Below are positions 39,088 to 50,617 of a DNA stretch of 64,000 nucleotides, in pieces. A program made the translations under genes and the position numbers. Each line of letters opens with the position of its first letter. The stretch's first letter is position 1. Location: assembly GCA_947455195.1 (NCBI GenBank), contig CANGMI010000001.1:248001-312000 (forward strand), given 5' to 3'. This stretch comes from Pseudomonadota bacterium (GTDB lineage: Bacteria; Pseudomonadota; Gammaproteobacteria; Burkholderiales; SG8-39). The notes under the pieces are model-generated. The model searched no databases, was not told where the DNA came from, and was given only the letters and a program-made list of their open reading frames with translations.

Positions 39088-41910
39088 ATGGAAATCGCCA
39101 AGAGCTTCGACCCCACGACGATCGAGCAACGCTGGTACCCGTTCTGGGAATCCAGCGGCTTCTTCAAGGCCGGCGCGCGCGCCGGTGACCCCGCCTTCAG
39201 CATTCAGTTGCCGCCGCCGAACGTGACCGGCACCCTGCACATGGGGCACGCCTTCAACCAGACGATCATGGACGCGCTCACCCGGTATCACCGGATGCGC
39301 GGCTTCAACACCCTCTGGCTGCCCGGCACCGATCATGCCGGCATCGCCACGCAGATCATCGTCGAACGTCAGGTCGAAGCCGCAGGTCAGTCGCGCACCG
39401 AACTCGGGCGCGACGCGTTCATCGACCGGGTCTGGGCCTGGAAGGAACAGTCGGGCTCGAGCATCACGGCGCAGATGCGTCGTCTGGGCACATCACCGGA
39501 CTGGACTCGCGAATACTTCACGATGGACTCGAAGCTCTCGAAGGTGGTCACCGAGACCTTCGTGCGACTTCACGAACAGGGCCTCATCTATCGCGGCAAA
39601 CGCCTCGTCAACTGGGATCCGAAACTCGGCACGGCCGTGTCCGACCTCGAAGTCGAGAGCGAGGAGGAAGACGGGTCGCTGTGGAGCATCCGGTACCCGC
39701 TGGCCGACGGCAGCGGCGAACTGGTCGTGGCGACCACCCGACCCGAGACACTGCTCGGAGACACGGCCGTCGCGGTGCACCCCGATGACGAGCGTTACCG
39801 CCACCTCATCGGCCGCGAGGTTGCGCTGCCACTGACTGACCGGCGAATTCCTGTCATCGGCGACACCTATGTCGATCCGGCCTTCGGCACCGGCTGCGTG
39901 AAGATCACCCCGGCGCACGACTTCAACGACCGTGAAGTCGGCCTGCGTCACGGCCTCGCGGCCATCTCGGTTCTCAACCTCGATGCGACCATGGCGGATA
40001 CGGTGCCCGAAGCCTACCGTGGCCTCGATCGCTTCGCGGCGCGAAGCCGGGTGCTCGCCGACCTCGCAGCCGCCGGCCTCATGGTTGAGCGAAAGCCCCA
40101 TCGACTGAAGGTCCCCCGCTGTGCGCGAACCGGCGAGATCGTCGAGCCGATGCTCACCGATCAGTGGTTCGTCGCGATGTCCACGCCCGCGCCCGAAGGA
40201 ACACTGCAACCGGGCCGCTCGATTGCCCAGGTGGCCCTCGACGTGGTCGCCCGAGGCGACGTGCGTTTCTTCCCCGAGAACTGGACCAACGTCTACAACC
40301 AGTGGCTCGAGAACATCCAGGACTGGTGCATCTCGCGCCAGTTGTGGTGGGGACACCAGATCCCGGCCTGGCATGACAGCCAGGGGGGCGTGCATGTCGC
40401 GCGCACCGAGGCCGAAGCGCTTGCACTGGCCCGCTCGCGCGGCGTGGAAGGCCCCCTGGCGCGTGACCCTGACGTCCTCGACACCTGGTTCTCCTCGGCG
40501 CTGGTGTGCCACTCGACCCTCGGCTGGCCGGAACCGCAGGGTGAGGACGTGCTCGCTCATGACCTCTACCTGCCCTCGTCAGTGCTGGTTACCGGCTTTG
40601 ACATCATCTTCTTCTGGGTGGCGCGGATGATCATGATGACCGCCCATTTCACCGGGCGCGTCCCCTTCCGGCACGTCTACGTCCACGGCCTCATTCGCGA
40701 TGCCGAGGGCCAGAAGATGTCCAAATCGAAGGGGAACACGCTCGACCCGGTCGATCTCATCGACGGCATCGAACTCGCACCGCTCGTTGCCAAGCGCACA
40801 TCGGGCCTGATGGACCCGCGCCAGGCCAATGCCATCGCCGAACGCACCCGACGCGAATTTCCGGACGGAATTCCGGCCTTCGGCACCGACGCACTGCGCT
40901 TCACGATGGCGGCTTATGCCACCCTCGGGCGCAACATCAACTTCGATCTGAAACGCTGCGAGGGCTATCGGAATTTCTGCAACAAGCTCTGGAACGCCAC
41001 CCGCTTCGTGATGATGAACGTCGAGGGACACGACTGTGGGCTCGACCCGCACGCCCCGGTGACGCTCTCGGCCGTCGACCGCTGGATCACCAGTGCCCTG
41101 CAGCGCTGCGAGGGCGAGGTCGAGCGTGGATTCGCCGACTACCGGCTCGACAATGTCGCCACGGCCATCTACCGCTTCGCCTGGGACGAGTACTGCGACT
41201 GGTACCTCGAACTGGCCAAGGTTCAACTGCAATCGACCGACCCGGCCGTACAACGGGGTACACGTCGCACACTGGTGCGGGTCCTCGAAACCGTGCTGCG
41301 TCTTGCCCACCCGGTGATTCCGTTCATCACCGAGGAACTGTGGCAGCAGGTGGCACCGCTCGCAGGACGCCGTGCAGCCGATGCCACCGGCGCGGCAGGC
41401 TCGATCATGTTCGCGCGCTACCCACAGCCCGAGCCCGATCGGATCGACCCGGCGGCCGAGGGCGAAGTGGCCGTCCTGAAGCGTGTGGTCGACGCCTGTC
41501 GCAATCTGCGTGGCGAGATGAAAATCGCCCCCGGCACGCGGCTTCCGCTCATTGCCACTGGCGACACAGCGCTGCTCGAGCGCCTCTTCCCGTATGCCAG
41601 TTTCCTCGCGCGTCTGTCGGAAACCCGGGTCGTGGACACCCTGCCCGACTCGCAGGCGCCGGTTGCCGTCTGCGGCGACATCCGGCTGATGCTCGATGTG
41701 CAGATCGATGTCGCGGCCGAGCGCGCGCGCATCGAGCGGGAGGTCGCGCGACTCGAAGGTGAACGTGACAAGGCACAGGCCAAGCTCGGCAATGCCTCGT
41801 TCGTCGACCGTGCCCCACCCAAGGTCGTCGCCCAGGAACGAGAGCGCCTGGCGACGTTCGAGTCGACGCTCGCCGAGATGCGTGCCCAACTCGACAAGCT
41901 GCGTGGGTAA
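39088..41910 (+). CDS. valS: Valyl-tRNA synthetase
   Basis: Class I synthetase of 940 aa. The HIGH-type motif is in [15 protein letters not shown] and the KMSKS motif in [14 protein letters not shown]. The CP1 editing domain lies between them, and a C-terminal coiled coil ([37 protein letters not shown]) closes the protein. The start at 39088 gives [21 protein letters not shown], matching the family; the frame opens 18 codons earlier. Confidence 0.97.
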   Translation: MEIAKSFDPTTIEQRWYPFWESSGFFKAGARAGDPAFSIQLPPPNVTGTLHMGHAFNQTIMDALTRYHRMRGFNTLWLPGTDHAGIATQIIVERQVEAAGQSRTELGRDAFIDRVWAWKEQSGSSITAQMRRLGTSPDWTREYFTMDSKLSKVVTETFVRLHEQGLIYRGKRLVNWDPKLGTAVSDLEVESEEEDGSLWSIRYPLADGSGELVVATTRPETLLGDTAVAVHPDDERYRHLIGREVALPLTDRRIPVIGDTYVDPAFGTGCVKITPAHDFNDREVGLRHGLAAISVLNLDATMADTVPEAYRGLDRFAARSRVLADLAAAGLMVERKPHRLKVPRCARTGEIVEPMLTDQWFVAMSTPAPEGTLQPGRSIAQVALDVVARGDVRFFPENWTNVYNQWLENIQDWCISRQLWWGHQIPAWHDSQGGVHVARTEAEALALARSRGVEGPLARDPDVLDTWFSSALVCHSTLGWPEPQGEDVLAHDLYLPSSVLVTGFDIIFFWVARMIMMTAHFTGRVPFRHVYVHGLIRDAEGQKMSKSKGNTLDPVDLIDGIELAPLVAKRTSGLMDPRQANAIAERTRREFPDGIPAFGTDALRFTMAAYATLGRNINFDLKRCEGYRNFCNKLWNATRFVMMNVEGHDCGLDPHAPVTLSAVDRWITSALQRCEGEVERGFADYRLDNVATAIYRFAWDEYCDWYLELAKVQLQSTDPAVQRGTRRTLVRVLETVLRLAHPVIPFITEELWQQVAPLAGRRAADATGAAGSIMFARYPQPEPDRIDPAAEGEVAVLKRVVDACRNLRGEMKIAPGTRLPLIATGDTALLERLFPYASFLARLSETRVVDTLPDSQAPVAVCGDIRLMLDVQIDVAAERARIEREVARLEGERDKAQAKLGNASFVDRAPPKVVAQERERLATFESTLAEMRAQLDKLRG

Positions 41911-43237
41911 GTACCCATCGCGACTGGCAGCGGCTGCCGAACGCTATCCGGCCCTGCGGCCGTTTCAGTCACGCAACTTTCGAACGTACTACGTCGGCCA
42001 GTTCATCGCCGTTCTGGGCAACTGGCTGCAGAACATCGCCATGAGCTGGCTCGTGTATCGACTCAGCGGGTCGGCCCTGGCACTCGGCGTCACCGCCTTC
42101 GCGCAGCAGGTACCGACACTCGTGCTTGCGCCCTTTGTCGGGGTGCTGGCCGACCGGACCAACCGACGCCGGCTGCTCATCATCACCCAGAGCCTGGGCC
42201 TTGCCCAGGCTCTGGCGATCACGCTGCTCACCTTCACCGGCCATATCGAGGTCTGGCACATCATCGTGCTCTCGCTCTGGATCGGCATCGTCAATGCGTT
42301 CGAGACGCCGACCCGGCAGGCATTCCTGCTCGAACTCCTGCTCGAGCGAAGGCACCTGCCCAACGCCATTGCGCTGCAATCGTTCCTGATGAACACCACG
42401 CGCATGGTGGGCCCGAGCCTCGCCGGCGTGCTGCTTGCCTGGGCCGGTGAAGGTGTGTGCTTTGCCATCAACGCCGTGTGCTATGTCGCCATCGTCGCTG
42501 CCTACCGATTCATCCGCCCGCCACCACGACAGATCGCCCAGGATGGTCAATCGTGGCGCGACTCGCTGGTCGATGGCTTTCGCTATGCCTTTGGTGACCC
42601 TGTCAACCGGCGCCTCATCCTGTTTCTGGGCGGCATGGGATTCCTGTCGTCGCCCTGGCAATCCCTGATGCCAGTCGTTGCCAAGGAAGTGATGGACGGT
42701 GATTCGCGAACCCTCGGATGGCTCATCGGCTCGATCGGCGCGGGGGCCATCTTCGCCACCGTTTACCTCGCTTCGCGTCGCACGGTGCGGGGTATCGAAG
42801 GCATCATGGTGGTCACTGCCTTCGTGGCGGCGGCGAGTTTCATCGGCTTCTCGTTCACCACCCACATCGCGCCCGCGAGTCTGCTCCTCGCGCTCTTCGG
42901 GTTCGGTCTGATTGCCACGGTGTCAGCAGGCAATTCCATCCTGCAGACCATTGTCGATGATGCCTATCGCGGGCGCATCGTGAGCGTCTACGTGATGACC
43001 TTTCTGGGCTCGATGCCGCTGGGCAACCTGCTGGGCGGGATCTGCGCACATGCCATCGGCGCCCCATGGACCTTGCATCTGTTTGCCTTTGGTCTGCTCA
43101 CGCTCGCCGCCTGGTTCCTCGCAGGCTACCGCCCCTGGCGAGCAGGCTTGCGCGAACGATTCACGGCCCGCGGCATCGTGCGCTCCCCCGCCACCGGCCC
43201 GCATCCGGCAGTCGACCAACCACCACGCGATCGGTGA
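41903..43237 (+). CDS. MFS transporter (EntS-like)
   Basis: Major facilitator protein of 444 aa with about 12 membrane helices. The start [37 protein letters not shown] and the loop [19 protein letters not shown] (motif A-like, between helices 2 and 3) place it in the MFS_3 group that includes the enterobactin exporter EntS. The chosen GTG at 41903 overlaps the valS stop; no ATG precedes the conserved region. The substrate is unknown, and no siderophore biosynthesis genes are near. Confidence 0.82.
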   Translation: MGKYPSRLAAAAERYPALRPFQSRNFRTYYVGQFIAVLGNWLQNIAMSWLVYRLSGSALALGVTAFAQQVPTLVLAPFVGVLADRTNRRRLLIITQSLGLAQALAITLLTFTGHIEVWHIIVLSLWIGIVNAFETPTRQAFLLELLLERRHLPNAIALQSFLMNTTRMVGPSLAGVLLAWAGEGVCFAINAVCYVAIVAAYRFIRPPPRQIAQDGQSWRDSLVDGFRYAFGDPVNRRLILFLGGMGFLSSPWQSLMPVVAKEVMDGDSRTLGWLIGSIGAGAIFATVYLASRRTVRGIEGIMVVTAFVAAASFIGFSFTTHIAPASLLLALFGFGLIATVSAGNSILQTIVDDAYRGRIVSVYVMTFLGSMPLGNLLGGICAHAIGAPWTLHLFAFGLLTLAAWFLAGYRPWRAGLRERFTARGIVRSPATGPHPAVDQPPRDR

Positions 43238-43317
43238 CAATCGGACCCGGGCAGGCACGATACGAGCGGCGCGCACCTCGAGGCGCGCCTTGACAGAACC
43301 GAAGGGAGACAGGAACG

Positions 43318-44469
43318 ATGGACTTCGAATTCAGCGAAGAGCAGAACATGCTGCGCGACACCCTTCGCAGACGCATGGACGACCTGGCCACGCCCGAGAT
43401 GATTCGGCGCCTCGATCAGGAGCAGGCCTACCCCGACGAGCTCTATGAAGCATGGGCCGAGATGGGCCTGTTCCAGATGCCCTTTCCCGAGGAGTATGGC
43501 GGGCTCGGCGGCAGCGTGATCGACATGGTGATCATCTCCGAGGAACTCGCTCGCAAGAGCTTTGACTTCTTCACGGCCTACGGGGGCACGCTCTTTTGTG
43601 GTCTCAACCTGTTGCGCAACGGCTCGGAGGAGCAGCGCCGTCACTGGCTCCCCAAGCTGCTCTCGGGCGAGGTGAAGTTCTCGGTGTCGATGTCGGAGCC
43701 CGATGCCGGGTCGGATGTGGGTGCAATGCGAACCACCGCCCGGCGCGACGGCGACCACTGGGTCATCAACGGCCAGAAGGTGTGGGCAACCGGCGCCGGC
43801 GCCAGGGACAACGTGATCAACGTGTACGCACGCACCGACACCTCGGTGCACTACCGGAAAGGGATTTCCCTCTTCCTGGTCGACAATGACACGCCAGGCA
43901 TCCGGATGCGAAAGCTCGATATGCTGGGACGGCGCTGCACGGGCACCTACGAGATTTTCTTCGACGATGTGCGCGTGCCGGCCGATCGCCTGGTGGGTGG
44001 CGAGAACAACGGGTGGCATTGCGTGCTCTCGGGCCTGCAGGTCGAGCGTGTTGCCTCGACCGCCGGGTACAGCGGTGCGGCACAGGCGGCCGTCGACCTC
44101 GCGGTATCGTACGCGCGTGAGCGCAAGCAGTTCGGGCGGCCGATCGGCAGCAATCAGGCCATCGCCCACATGCTGGCCGACATGCAGACCGAAGTGGATG
44201 CGGCGCGCTGGATGATGATGCGTGCGGCGTGGATGCTCTCGCAAGGCAAGGACGCGCTGCGCGAGATCTCGATGGCCAAACTCTTCGGCTCCGAGATGTA
44301 CGTGAAGATTGCCAACATGGGCATGCAGGTTCTGGGTGCCTACGGCTACAACATGGAATTCGACATGCAGCGACACTTCCGCGATGCGCGCAGCGTCACC
44401 ATCGGGGCCGGCACCTCGCAGATGCAACGCAATCTCATTGCCGGACTCATGGGCCTGAAGGTGCAGTAG
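43318..44469 (+). CDS. Acyl-CoA dehydrogenase family protein
   Basis: FAD enzyme of 383 aa that should introduce a double bond in an acyl-CoA. N-terminal helical domain, middle beta domain with FSVSMSEPDAGSDVGAMRT and WVINGQKVWATGAGARDN, and C-terminal domain with RKQFGRPIGSNQAIAHMLADM. Near the end, GAYGYNMEFDMQRHFRDARS is followed by TIGAGTSQMQRN, so Ala stands where medium-chain enzymes have the catalytic Glu (YEGTS). The base may be elsewhere, as in isovaleryl-CoA dehydrogenase. AGGGAGA precedes the ATG. Substrate unknown; a VOC protein follows. Confidence 0.88.
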   Translation: MDFEFSEEQNMLRDTLRRRMDDLATPEMIRRLDQEQAYPDELYEAWAEMGLFQMPFPEEYGGLGGSVIDMVIISEELARKSFDFFTAYGGTLFCGLNLLRNGSEEQRRHWLPKLLSGEVKFSVSMSEPDAGSDVGAMRTTARRDGDHWVINGQKVWATGAGARDNVINVYARTDTSVHYRKGISLFLVDNDTPGIRMRKLDMLGRRCTGTYEIFFDDVRVPADRLVGGENNGWHCVLSGLQVERVASTAGYSGAAQAAVDLAVSYARERKQFGRPIGSNQAIAHMLADMQTEVDAARWMMMRAAWMLSQGKDALREISMAKLFGSEMYVKIANMGMQVLGAYGYNMEFDMQRHFRDARSVTIGAGTSQMQRNLIAGLMGLKVQ

Positions 44470-44605
44470 CAGGGTAAGGGTCGCTGGCTGCCCTCCGTGC
44501 GGCCGGGCAACCGGCTCCTGCCCCCTGGGCACGCCTGGCGCCTCGCCCACCATCTGCCCTGATGCCCTCGCCCCGCCGCCTGCTTCCGACACCGGAGAAC
44601 GAACG

Positions 44606-45130
44606 ATGACTGTCTCGACCAGCGACGCCGCCCCCGAGCGGGCTCGGCCCCGCGTCGATTGCATCTCGCATGTGAGCTTTCCCTGCCGCGATCTGGACGA
44701 AGGCAAGCGCTTCTACACCGAAGTGCTGGGGGGCACGCTGCGTGTCGATCAGCCGACCTTTGCCTCGATCACGGTCGCCAATGTCGATATCGGCATCGGC
44801 AATGTCGGTTGCGCCTGGCCCGACAGCGTGGCCGAGTACCCGCACCTCGCGTTCTTCATCGACGCCGCGAATCTGGCCGCGATGCGCACATGGCTCATCC
44901 AGTGCGGCATTCCGGTGTCACCCCTCTGGACCCGCACCGGCCGCGAGACACTCATGTTCTTTCGCGACCCCTCGGGCAATCTGATCGAACTGTTCTGCAT
45001 CGAGGGTTATCCCGGCGCTGACGAACTGCCGCGGAGCGGTCCGGCCGGCCACGGGCGCACCGTCGACCTGCAGGCACTCTGGTACAGCGAGTGGACGCTC
45101 CCCGAGGCGGGTGGCAGGACCGATCGCTGA
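44606..45130 (+). CDS. VOC (glyoxalase/dioxygenase superfamily) protein
   Basis: Small metalloprotein of 174 aa with one vicinal-oxygen-chelate domain (about residues 18-135). The likely metal ligands are the His in CISHVSFPCRDLDEGKRFYTEVLGG, the His in YPHLAFFIDA and the Glu in DPSGNLIELFCIEGYPG. GGAG lies upstream of the ATG. It follows the acyl-CoA dehydrogenase by 136 bases and may belong to the same degradative unit. The substrate cannot be assigned. Confidence 0.82.
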   Translation: MTVSTSDAAPERARPRVDCISHVSFPCRDLDEGKRFYTEVLGGTLRVDQPTFASITVANVDIGIGNVGCAWPDSVAEYPHLAFFIDAANLAAMRTWLIQCGIPVSPLWTRTGRETLMFFRDPSGNLIELFCIEGYPGADELPRSGPAGHGRTVDLQALWYSEWTLPEAGGRTDR

Positions 45131-45240
45131 GGCCTCCGGCAGCGGCGGTGACTGACTCAGCGGACAGGCAGGCTGCTGACGCAGGTCGTACGGCGGCGCT
45201 GCCCCGCACTGCTCGGCCTCAGCCTGGCTGCCTCCCGCAA

Positions 45241-45468
45241 TCAGCGCTTCCTGAGCACAAAGGTGTACTCGTCGCCGGCCTGCGACTGCTCGACAAGGGC
45301 ATGCCCGGTCTGACGCGCAAACGCCTCGAAGTCGCGCACTGACCCGGGGTCGGTGGCCACCACACGAAGGCACCGCCCCGACAGCACGTCGGAAAGCGCC
45401 TTCTTGGCCTTGAGGATGGGCAGCGGGCAGTTCAAGCCGCGCACATCCAGATCCTTGTCAACTTCCAT
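45241..45468 (-). CDS. tusA: TusA-family sulfurtransferase
   Basis: Sulfur carrier protein of 75 aa. The catalytic Cys is in the signature LDVRGLNCPLPILKAKKAL. AGGAG lies upstream of the ATG at 45468. Its start lies 11 bases inside the end of an upstream membrane protein gene, so the two are probably translated together. It may deliver sulfur for tRNA thiolation or molybdenum cofactor enzymes, or act in a membrane-linked sulfur pathway. Confidence 0.92.
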   Translation of the reverse strand: MEVDKDLDVRGLNCPLPILKAKKALSDVLSGRCLRVVATDPGSVRDFEAFARQTGHALVEQSQAGDEYTFVLRKR

Positions 45469-46390
45469 GCGTCGTTTCTCCTGATGCCCGACCTTCGTCG
45501 GTTGCCCCGGCGGTGTCTGCCGGGCCCGGTGCAGCAACCGGGCAGGCGCCTCCCGCTTCGATCAGCCATGATGCCAGACACACGCCGAGCAGGGCACACG
45601 CGAGGGCCACGATCGGCCAGGCAAGGCCATCGACGTCGAAGCCCACGGGCCCCAGCAGGGCGAGAAGTGGCACACCGTAAGCCAGCAGGGCAGCGAGGCC
45701 TGCGGGCCAGGGCAACCCGGTTTGCCCTGGCCAAGCCCCTTGAGGTACCCAAGCGCGAGCACCCTGCAGGGTTTCAGGCGACGTTTCCCGCCAGGCTTTC
45801 TGCAAGGCGCCCTGCACGGGCGCTTGCGCGAGCAGTCGCCATGTCTCGTGGACAGCCCCCGGCTTGCTCTGCCCCGTCGGCATCGTCGGCGTCGTCGGGG
45901 CCAGCGTCTTCCATCGCGACACATCGGCAAGAGCCGAGGCCGCCAGAAGGAAGAGCACGCACGCGGCGAAGGCGACCATGGGCGAGCCGAGCGTATCGTC
46001 AGCCCCGGCCATCGCCCGGTACCGTGCATGATCGAGGGTTGCAAGCACGAGCAACCCAAGGCTCGCCACGTAGGCGGCTCGCAGCAGTTGTGCCAGCCAT
46101 TGGCCGGGCCGCACACCCGCCGGCCACAGCCCTCCGCGGCGGGCGTCCCGCGGAGCATGCCCCAGCATCAACCAGAGCGTCAGCGCTGCGCCAGCCATGA
46201 GGCTGGCGCACAGTTGGCCCTCATGCAGGGTCGGTGCGGAAAAGCCCCCGGTGAATCGAGTGCCCTCAACCATCCGCACACCGGCGCCCAGTGCCAGGGC
46301 AGCCATCACACTCTCACCCGCCACGGCTCGCCATGCCAACCGCCGAGACGGCTTGGCGAAAACATGAAGATCAGTTAAGGTCGATCGCAT
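45458..46390 (-). CDS. Polytopic membrane protein of unknown function
   Basis: Protein of 310 aa if started at 46390. About six or seven hydrophobic helices are visible: AVAGESVMAALALGAGV, LCASLMAGAALTLWLML, AAYVASLGLLVLATL, MVAFAACVLFLLAASAL, then a 65-residue Gln/Pro/Trp-rich loop, and PAGLAALLAYGVPLLALLG and WPIVALACALLGVCLASWL. I do not recognise a family. Its ATG overlaps the ATG of the divergent ChrB-like gene in the tetramer CATG, so one of the two starts may be misplaced; this gene lacks a clear ribosome-binding site. It is coupled to tusA. Confidence 0.6.
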   Translation of the reverse strand: MRSTLTDLHVFAKPSRRLAWRAVAGESVMAALALGAGVRMVEGTRFTGGFSAPTLHEGQLCASLMAGAALTLWLMLGHAPRDARRGGLWPAGVRPGQWLAQLLRAAYVASLGLLVLATLDHARYRAMAGADDTLGSPMVAFAACVLFLLAASALADVSRWKTLAPTTPTMPTGQSKPGAVHETWRLLAQAPVQGALQKAWRETSPETLQGARAWVPQGAWPGQTGLPWPAGLAALLAYGVPLLALLGPVGFDVDGLAWPIVALACALLGVCLASWLIEAGGACPVAAPGPADTAGATDEGRASGETTHGS

Positions 46391-47423
46391 GAGTGATCCG
46401 ATCCACAGGTCAGATGGGGGGCATGGAGGCGCCGGCCTTGCCTCGCTCCCGCCGCCGGGACACTGGCTGGGGCTGATCATACGGGCACCGATCCGCGAGG
46501 TCGATGCCCACATGCGCGTCTCGAGGACCCTGGAGTCGCTCGGATCGGCCCAACTCGTCGAAGGCGTGCATGTATTGCCCCAGCGTGCCGACCTGACCGC
46601 GAGCCTCGATGAGTTGTGCCACTACATTCTCGAGAGCGGCACGCCCGCCGAGGTGGTGACGCTATCAACCCGCACGGGCGCTCAGGAAGCGCGTCTGCGG
46701 GCCGCCTTCGACCGCACCGAGCGTTATGCGGACCTGACGCGTACTGTGACCTCGCTGAGCAACGGCCTTGAACTCACCGAAGCGTCTGCGGTGGCGCGCG
46801 TCCTGGCGCGACAGCACGACGAACTCGCGCGACTGATCACCATCGACTACTTCCCGGGTGACGCCCAGCGCGAGGCCCGCCAGGCCATGGAAAGCGCCGA
46901 GACAGCCGTACGCGAAGCGCTCTTTCCCCCGGCGGGCACCAGCACCTTGCCGCGCGGGTGCGACTCGGGGGATTTCTTCCACCGGGTCTGGGTCACCCGC
47001 CAGCCCCTGTGGGTCGATCGGCTCGCCTCGGCGTGGCTGATCAGGCGCTTCATCGATGTCGAATCCCATCTGCTCTGGCTCGACCGCGCGGGTCCGATTC
47101 CGAGCGAGGCCCTCAGCTTCGGATTTGCGGGTGCGCAATTCCAGAATTCACCCGATCGCATCACGTTTGACCAGTTGATACGCTACTTCCATCTCGAAGA
47201 GGATGCGTGTCTGGTCCGCATGGCGGCCCTCGTACGCGACGTCGAAACCGGCCGGCGTCGGGTGGCCGAGAGCGACGCCATCGAATCGCTGCTCGAAGGC
47301 GCGACACGACGAGCCCAGGGTGCACCCGATGCCCTGCTCGGTGCGGCAGAGCAGATATTCGATCAGGTCTACGAGGCCTTTCTCGATCATCCGAGAAAGG
47401 CGCGCAGACAGCGTGGCCGCTAG
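46389..47423 (+). CDS. ChrB-like chromate resistance protein
   Basis: Protein of 344 aa resembling ChrB. The N-terminal part has WLGLIIRAPIREVDAHMRVSRTLESLGSAQLVEGVHVLP, and the C-terminal domain carries the ChrB signature VTRQPLWVDRLASAWLIRRFID with a following DxExH-like stretch. ChrB proteins regulate or assist chromate export, but no chrA transporter is in the window, so a different sensing or enzymatic role is possible. AAGG lies 8 bases before the ATG. It ends overlapping the M48 protease gene tail-to-tail. Confidence 0.75.
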   Translation: MSDPIHRSDGGHGGAGLASLPPPGHWLGLIIRAPIREVDAHMRVSRTLESLGSAQLVEGVHVLPQRADLTASLDELCHYILESGTPAEVVTLSTRTGAQEARLRAAFDRTERYADLTRTVTSLSNGLELTEASAVARVLARQHDELARLITIDYFPGDAQREARQAMESAETAVREALFPPAGTSTLPRGCDSGDFFHRVWVTRQPLWVDRLASAWLIRRFIDVESHLLWLDRAGPIPSEALSFGFAGAQFQNSPDRITFDQLIRYFHLEEDACLVRMAALVRDVETGRRRVAESDAIESLLEGATRRAQGAPDALLGAAEQIFDQVYEAFLDHPRKARRQRGR

Positions 47424-48925
47424 TTTCGCCGCGCGGCGCGCTCCTCGGCATCGAGCGAGCGCAGTTCCCGCAAGCGGGTATCGACTTCCGACATCAGGTA
47501 GAAGTCGCCATCGTTGGCGCGCTGAGCGAACTGCAACTGCTGGATCGCGTCGGACAGACTGCCCGAGAGCGCATAGAACTCGCCTTGCGCCCGATGCTGC
47601 CAGGCCAGGTGCCCGAGCGCCGCGTGCGATCGGGCCAGCATGCCGAAGGCGGCGGCCTCGCGCGGACGCAAGCGCACCAGCGCGTCGAGCTCCACGATGG
47701 CCTCGCGGTGCCTACCCTCCGCTTGCAAGGCGGCGGCATATTCATGGATGAGATAATCGCGGCGTCCCCAGGTACGCAGGGTCTGCGCCAGTCGCTCGGA
47801 TGCCCCGGCCCGATTGCCTCGAGCGGCGTCGATGCGTGCTTCGAGCGTGTCGAACATCGGATGCGGGCCTGCCTCCTGCCGCGCCAGGCCCAATGCCGTC
47901 GCGGCAGCCTTGGGATCATCGGCGCGCAGATACGCCAACGCGAGGCCATATCGGGCTGACGCCACGGTCATGTAGCGCCCTTCACCCAACTGACGCTGAA
48001 AGAGTGCCACCGCCTCTGCAGGCAGATCGACTTCCGATCGCAGCCGCGCGCGCACCAGCTGGAACTCGATGCTGTCAGGACGCTGACGGTATTCAGTGGC
48101 CGCCACACGCGCCTGCATGTCGCTCAGACGTTCGCCCGTCAGCGGGTGCGTGCGCAGGTAGGCCGGCGCGTTGCTCTCGGAGAGCCTGTAGGCCCTTTGC
48201 AGACGGTCGAAGAAGGCAGGCATGCCCGCCGGATCGAAACCCGCTGCCGCCATCAGCGTGAACCCGACGCGGTCAGCCTCGCGTTCGAAGTCGCGGCTGT
48301 AGTTCAGTTGCGACTGGATGGCACCTGCCTGCGCCGTCATGATGGCGGCCTGAGCGGCCTGCGGGTTGGAGCGGGCCGCGAGAATCCCCGCCACCATGCC
48401 GGCAATGGCAGCCCACTGCATCTTCTGCCCCTGGTCGATCTGCCGGGCGATGTGGCGCTGAGTCACGTGCGAGACTTCATGGGCCAGAACCCCCGCCAGT
48501 TCGCCCTCGGATTGCGACGCGAGCAGGAGGCCGCTGTGCACGCCGATGAACCCGCCAGGCATTGCGAACGCGTTGATGGTGGGCTCACGCACGACGAAGA
48601 ACTCGAACTCTCGTCCGGCGTCGGCACTGACGCTGGCCAGACGTCGGCCCACCAGGTTCACGTAGGCACTGACCTCGGGATCATCGATGAAGTCGGGGTC
48701 CCGTCGATACTCGCGCATGATGGACTCACCCACCTTGCGCTCGAGCTGAGGGCTCAATGCAGCTTGTGCTGCCTCGCCAAGCTCGGGCAAGCCCTGCGCC
48801 CGGGCACGTTCACCCCCACCCAATCCCGTGGGCAGATAGGGCTCGAACGGCCCGCACGGGGCGAGGGGGCCGAAGACCATGAGGCCCAGGGCAAGACACA
48901 GGATCCGGAGTCGGCGATCGCTCAT
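47420..48925 (-). CDS. M48-family periplasmic metalloprotease (BepA-like)
   Basis: Secreted zinc protease of 501 aa. A signal peptide ([19 protein letters not shown]) precedes the peptidase domain with [10 protein letters not shown], the third ligand region [20 protein letters not shown] and [17 protein letters not shown]. The C-terminal half (about 310-490) contains TPR-like helices. This order matches BepA/YfgC, which helps outer-membrane protein assembly and degradation. The start at 48925 is preferred over the open frame at 48952. It diverges from moaC. Confidence 0.88.
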   Translation of the reverse strand: MSDRRLRILCLALGLMVFGPLAPCGPFEPYLPTGLGGGERARAQGLPELGEAAQAALSPQLERKVGESIMREYRRDPDFIDDPEVSAYVNLVGRRLASVSADAGREFEFFVVREPTINAFAMPGGFIGVHSGLLLASQSEGELAGVLAHEVSHVTQRHIARQIDQGQKMQWAAIAGMVAGILAARSNPQAAQAAIMTAQAGAIQSQLNYSRDFEREADRVGFTLMAAAGFDPAGMPAFFDRLQRAYRLSESNAPAYLRTHPLTGERLSDMQARVAATEYRQRPDSIEFQLVRARLRSEVDLPAEAVALFQRQLGEGRYMTVASARYGLALAYLRADDPKAAATALGLARQEAGPHPMFDTLEARIDAARGNRAGASERLAQTLRTWGRRDYLIHEYAAALQAEGRHREAIVELDALVRLRPREAAAFGMLARSHAALGHLAWQHRAQGEFYALSGSLSDAIQQLQFAQRANDGDFYLMSEVDTRLRELRSLDAEERAARRN

Positions 48926-48976
48926 GGCAAAATGATACCCGCGCACGATCAACCCTACCGCCCGGGCGGCTCAATC

Positions 48977-49453
48977 ATGTCTGAACTGACGCATTTCGAT
49001 ACCGAAGGGCAGGCGCACATGGTGGATGTCGGCGCCAAGGCCAGCACCCATCGCGTGGCGCGCGCTCGGGGTGTCATCCGCATGCTGCCGGCCACGCTCG
49101 CCGTGATCCGGGCAGGGTCAGCAAGGAAGGGGGATGTTCTGGGCATCGCTCGCATCGCCGCGATTCAGGGGGCCAAGCGAACGGCCGACCTCATTCCGCT
49201 GTGCCACCCGCTCGCCCTCACTCGCGTTGCTGCAGCGTTCACGCTGGATGACGCAAGCTCGACGATCCTGCTGGAAGTAACGGCGGAAACCAACGGCCCG
49301 ACCGGGGTCGAGATGGAAGCCCTCACCGCGACCAGCGTGGGGCTGCTGACCATCTACGACATGTGCAAGGCGATCGATCGCGGGATGACGATTGCCGAGA
49401 TCGGTCTGGTGGAGAAGATGGGCGGCAAGTCGGGGCACTTCGTGCGGACTTGA
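48977..49453 (+). CDS. moaC: Cyclic pyranopterin monophosphate synthase
   Basis: Second step of molybdenum cofactor synthesis. The protein of 158 aa has [33 protein letters not shown] and [24 protein letters not shown], with the final KSGHF. The long upstream frame is antisense to the protease. MoCo made with this enzyme would serve the formate dehydrogenase whose end is at the right edge of the window. Confidence 0.96.
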   Translation: MSELTHFDTEGQAHMVDVGAKASTHRVARARGVIRMLPATLAVIRAGSARKGDVLGIARIAAIQGAKRTADLIPLCHPLALTRVAAAFTLDDASSTILLEVTAETNGPTGVEMEALTATSVGLLTIYDMCKAIDRGMTIAEIGLVEKMGGKSGHFVRT

Positions 49454-49473
49454 CGATTACCCGGGTTCCAGCG

Positions 49474-50046
<573 letters not shown>

Positions 50047-50137
50047 TCACCCGATGGGTGTCGCCGGGCTGGTGCGCGGAGCGCCATGTCAGCGCTACGC
50101 GCGTACCATCGGGACCGCAATCATGCAGACCCGAGGA

Positions 50138-50617
50138 TCAGGTACCGCGGCAGGTGCCCGGCAGGTACTTGATCAGGTTTGCCGACGTGCCCGTGCTGCC
50201 GCAGACCCAGCGCACGACCTGCTGGGGCGAGCCGTTGAAGCTCATCGCCGACACCCCGGCGTTGCTCGAAGGCACCAGGGTCAGCACCTGACCATTGGCG
50301 GCACCAAGGTCAGATGACGCGGCCAGGGTTACCGCCACGTTGCCGGCAATGCCGGTATTCACCGAACTGACATAACGCGTACCGGTGGATGTCTCGCAGC
50401 CCAGGCTGTTGGCACTCGATGGCGCGGCGATGCCCGACTGGTAGGCCTCGGTAACCGTCGTGCGGCAGGTGCCTGCCGCAAGGACGGCTTCCGAGACGCG
50501 GGCACGAATCTGATAGTCGCTGTAAGCGGGCAGTGCTACCGCTGCCAGAATGCCGATGATCGCCACGACGATCATCAACTCGATCAAGGTAAAGCCTTTC
50601 TGCAGTGCAGATTTCAT
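50138..50617 (-). CDS. pilA: Type IV major pilin
   Basis: Pilin of 159 aa with an 8-residue leader MKSALQKG cleaved before [19 protein letters not shown] by prepilin peptidase, Glu5 present. Four Cys lie in the globular domain, the last two framing the D-region (VCGSTG ... GTCRGT). The start at 50617 is supported by leader length. A sigma-54 promoter sequence lies about 70-85 bases upstream. The tandem copy follows after 157 bases. Confidence 0.93.
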   Translation of the reverse strand: MKSALQKGFTLIELMIVVAIIGILAAVALPAYSDYQIRARVSEAVLAAGTCRTTVTEAYQSGIAAPSSANSLGCETSTGTRYVSSVNTGIAGNVAVTLAASSDLGAANGQVLTLVPSSNAGVSAMSFNGSPQQVVRWVCGSTGTSANLIKYLPGTCRGT

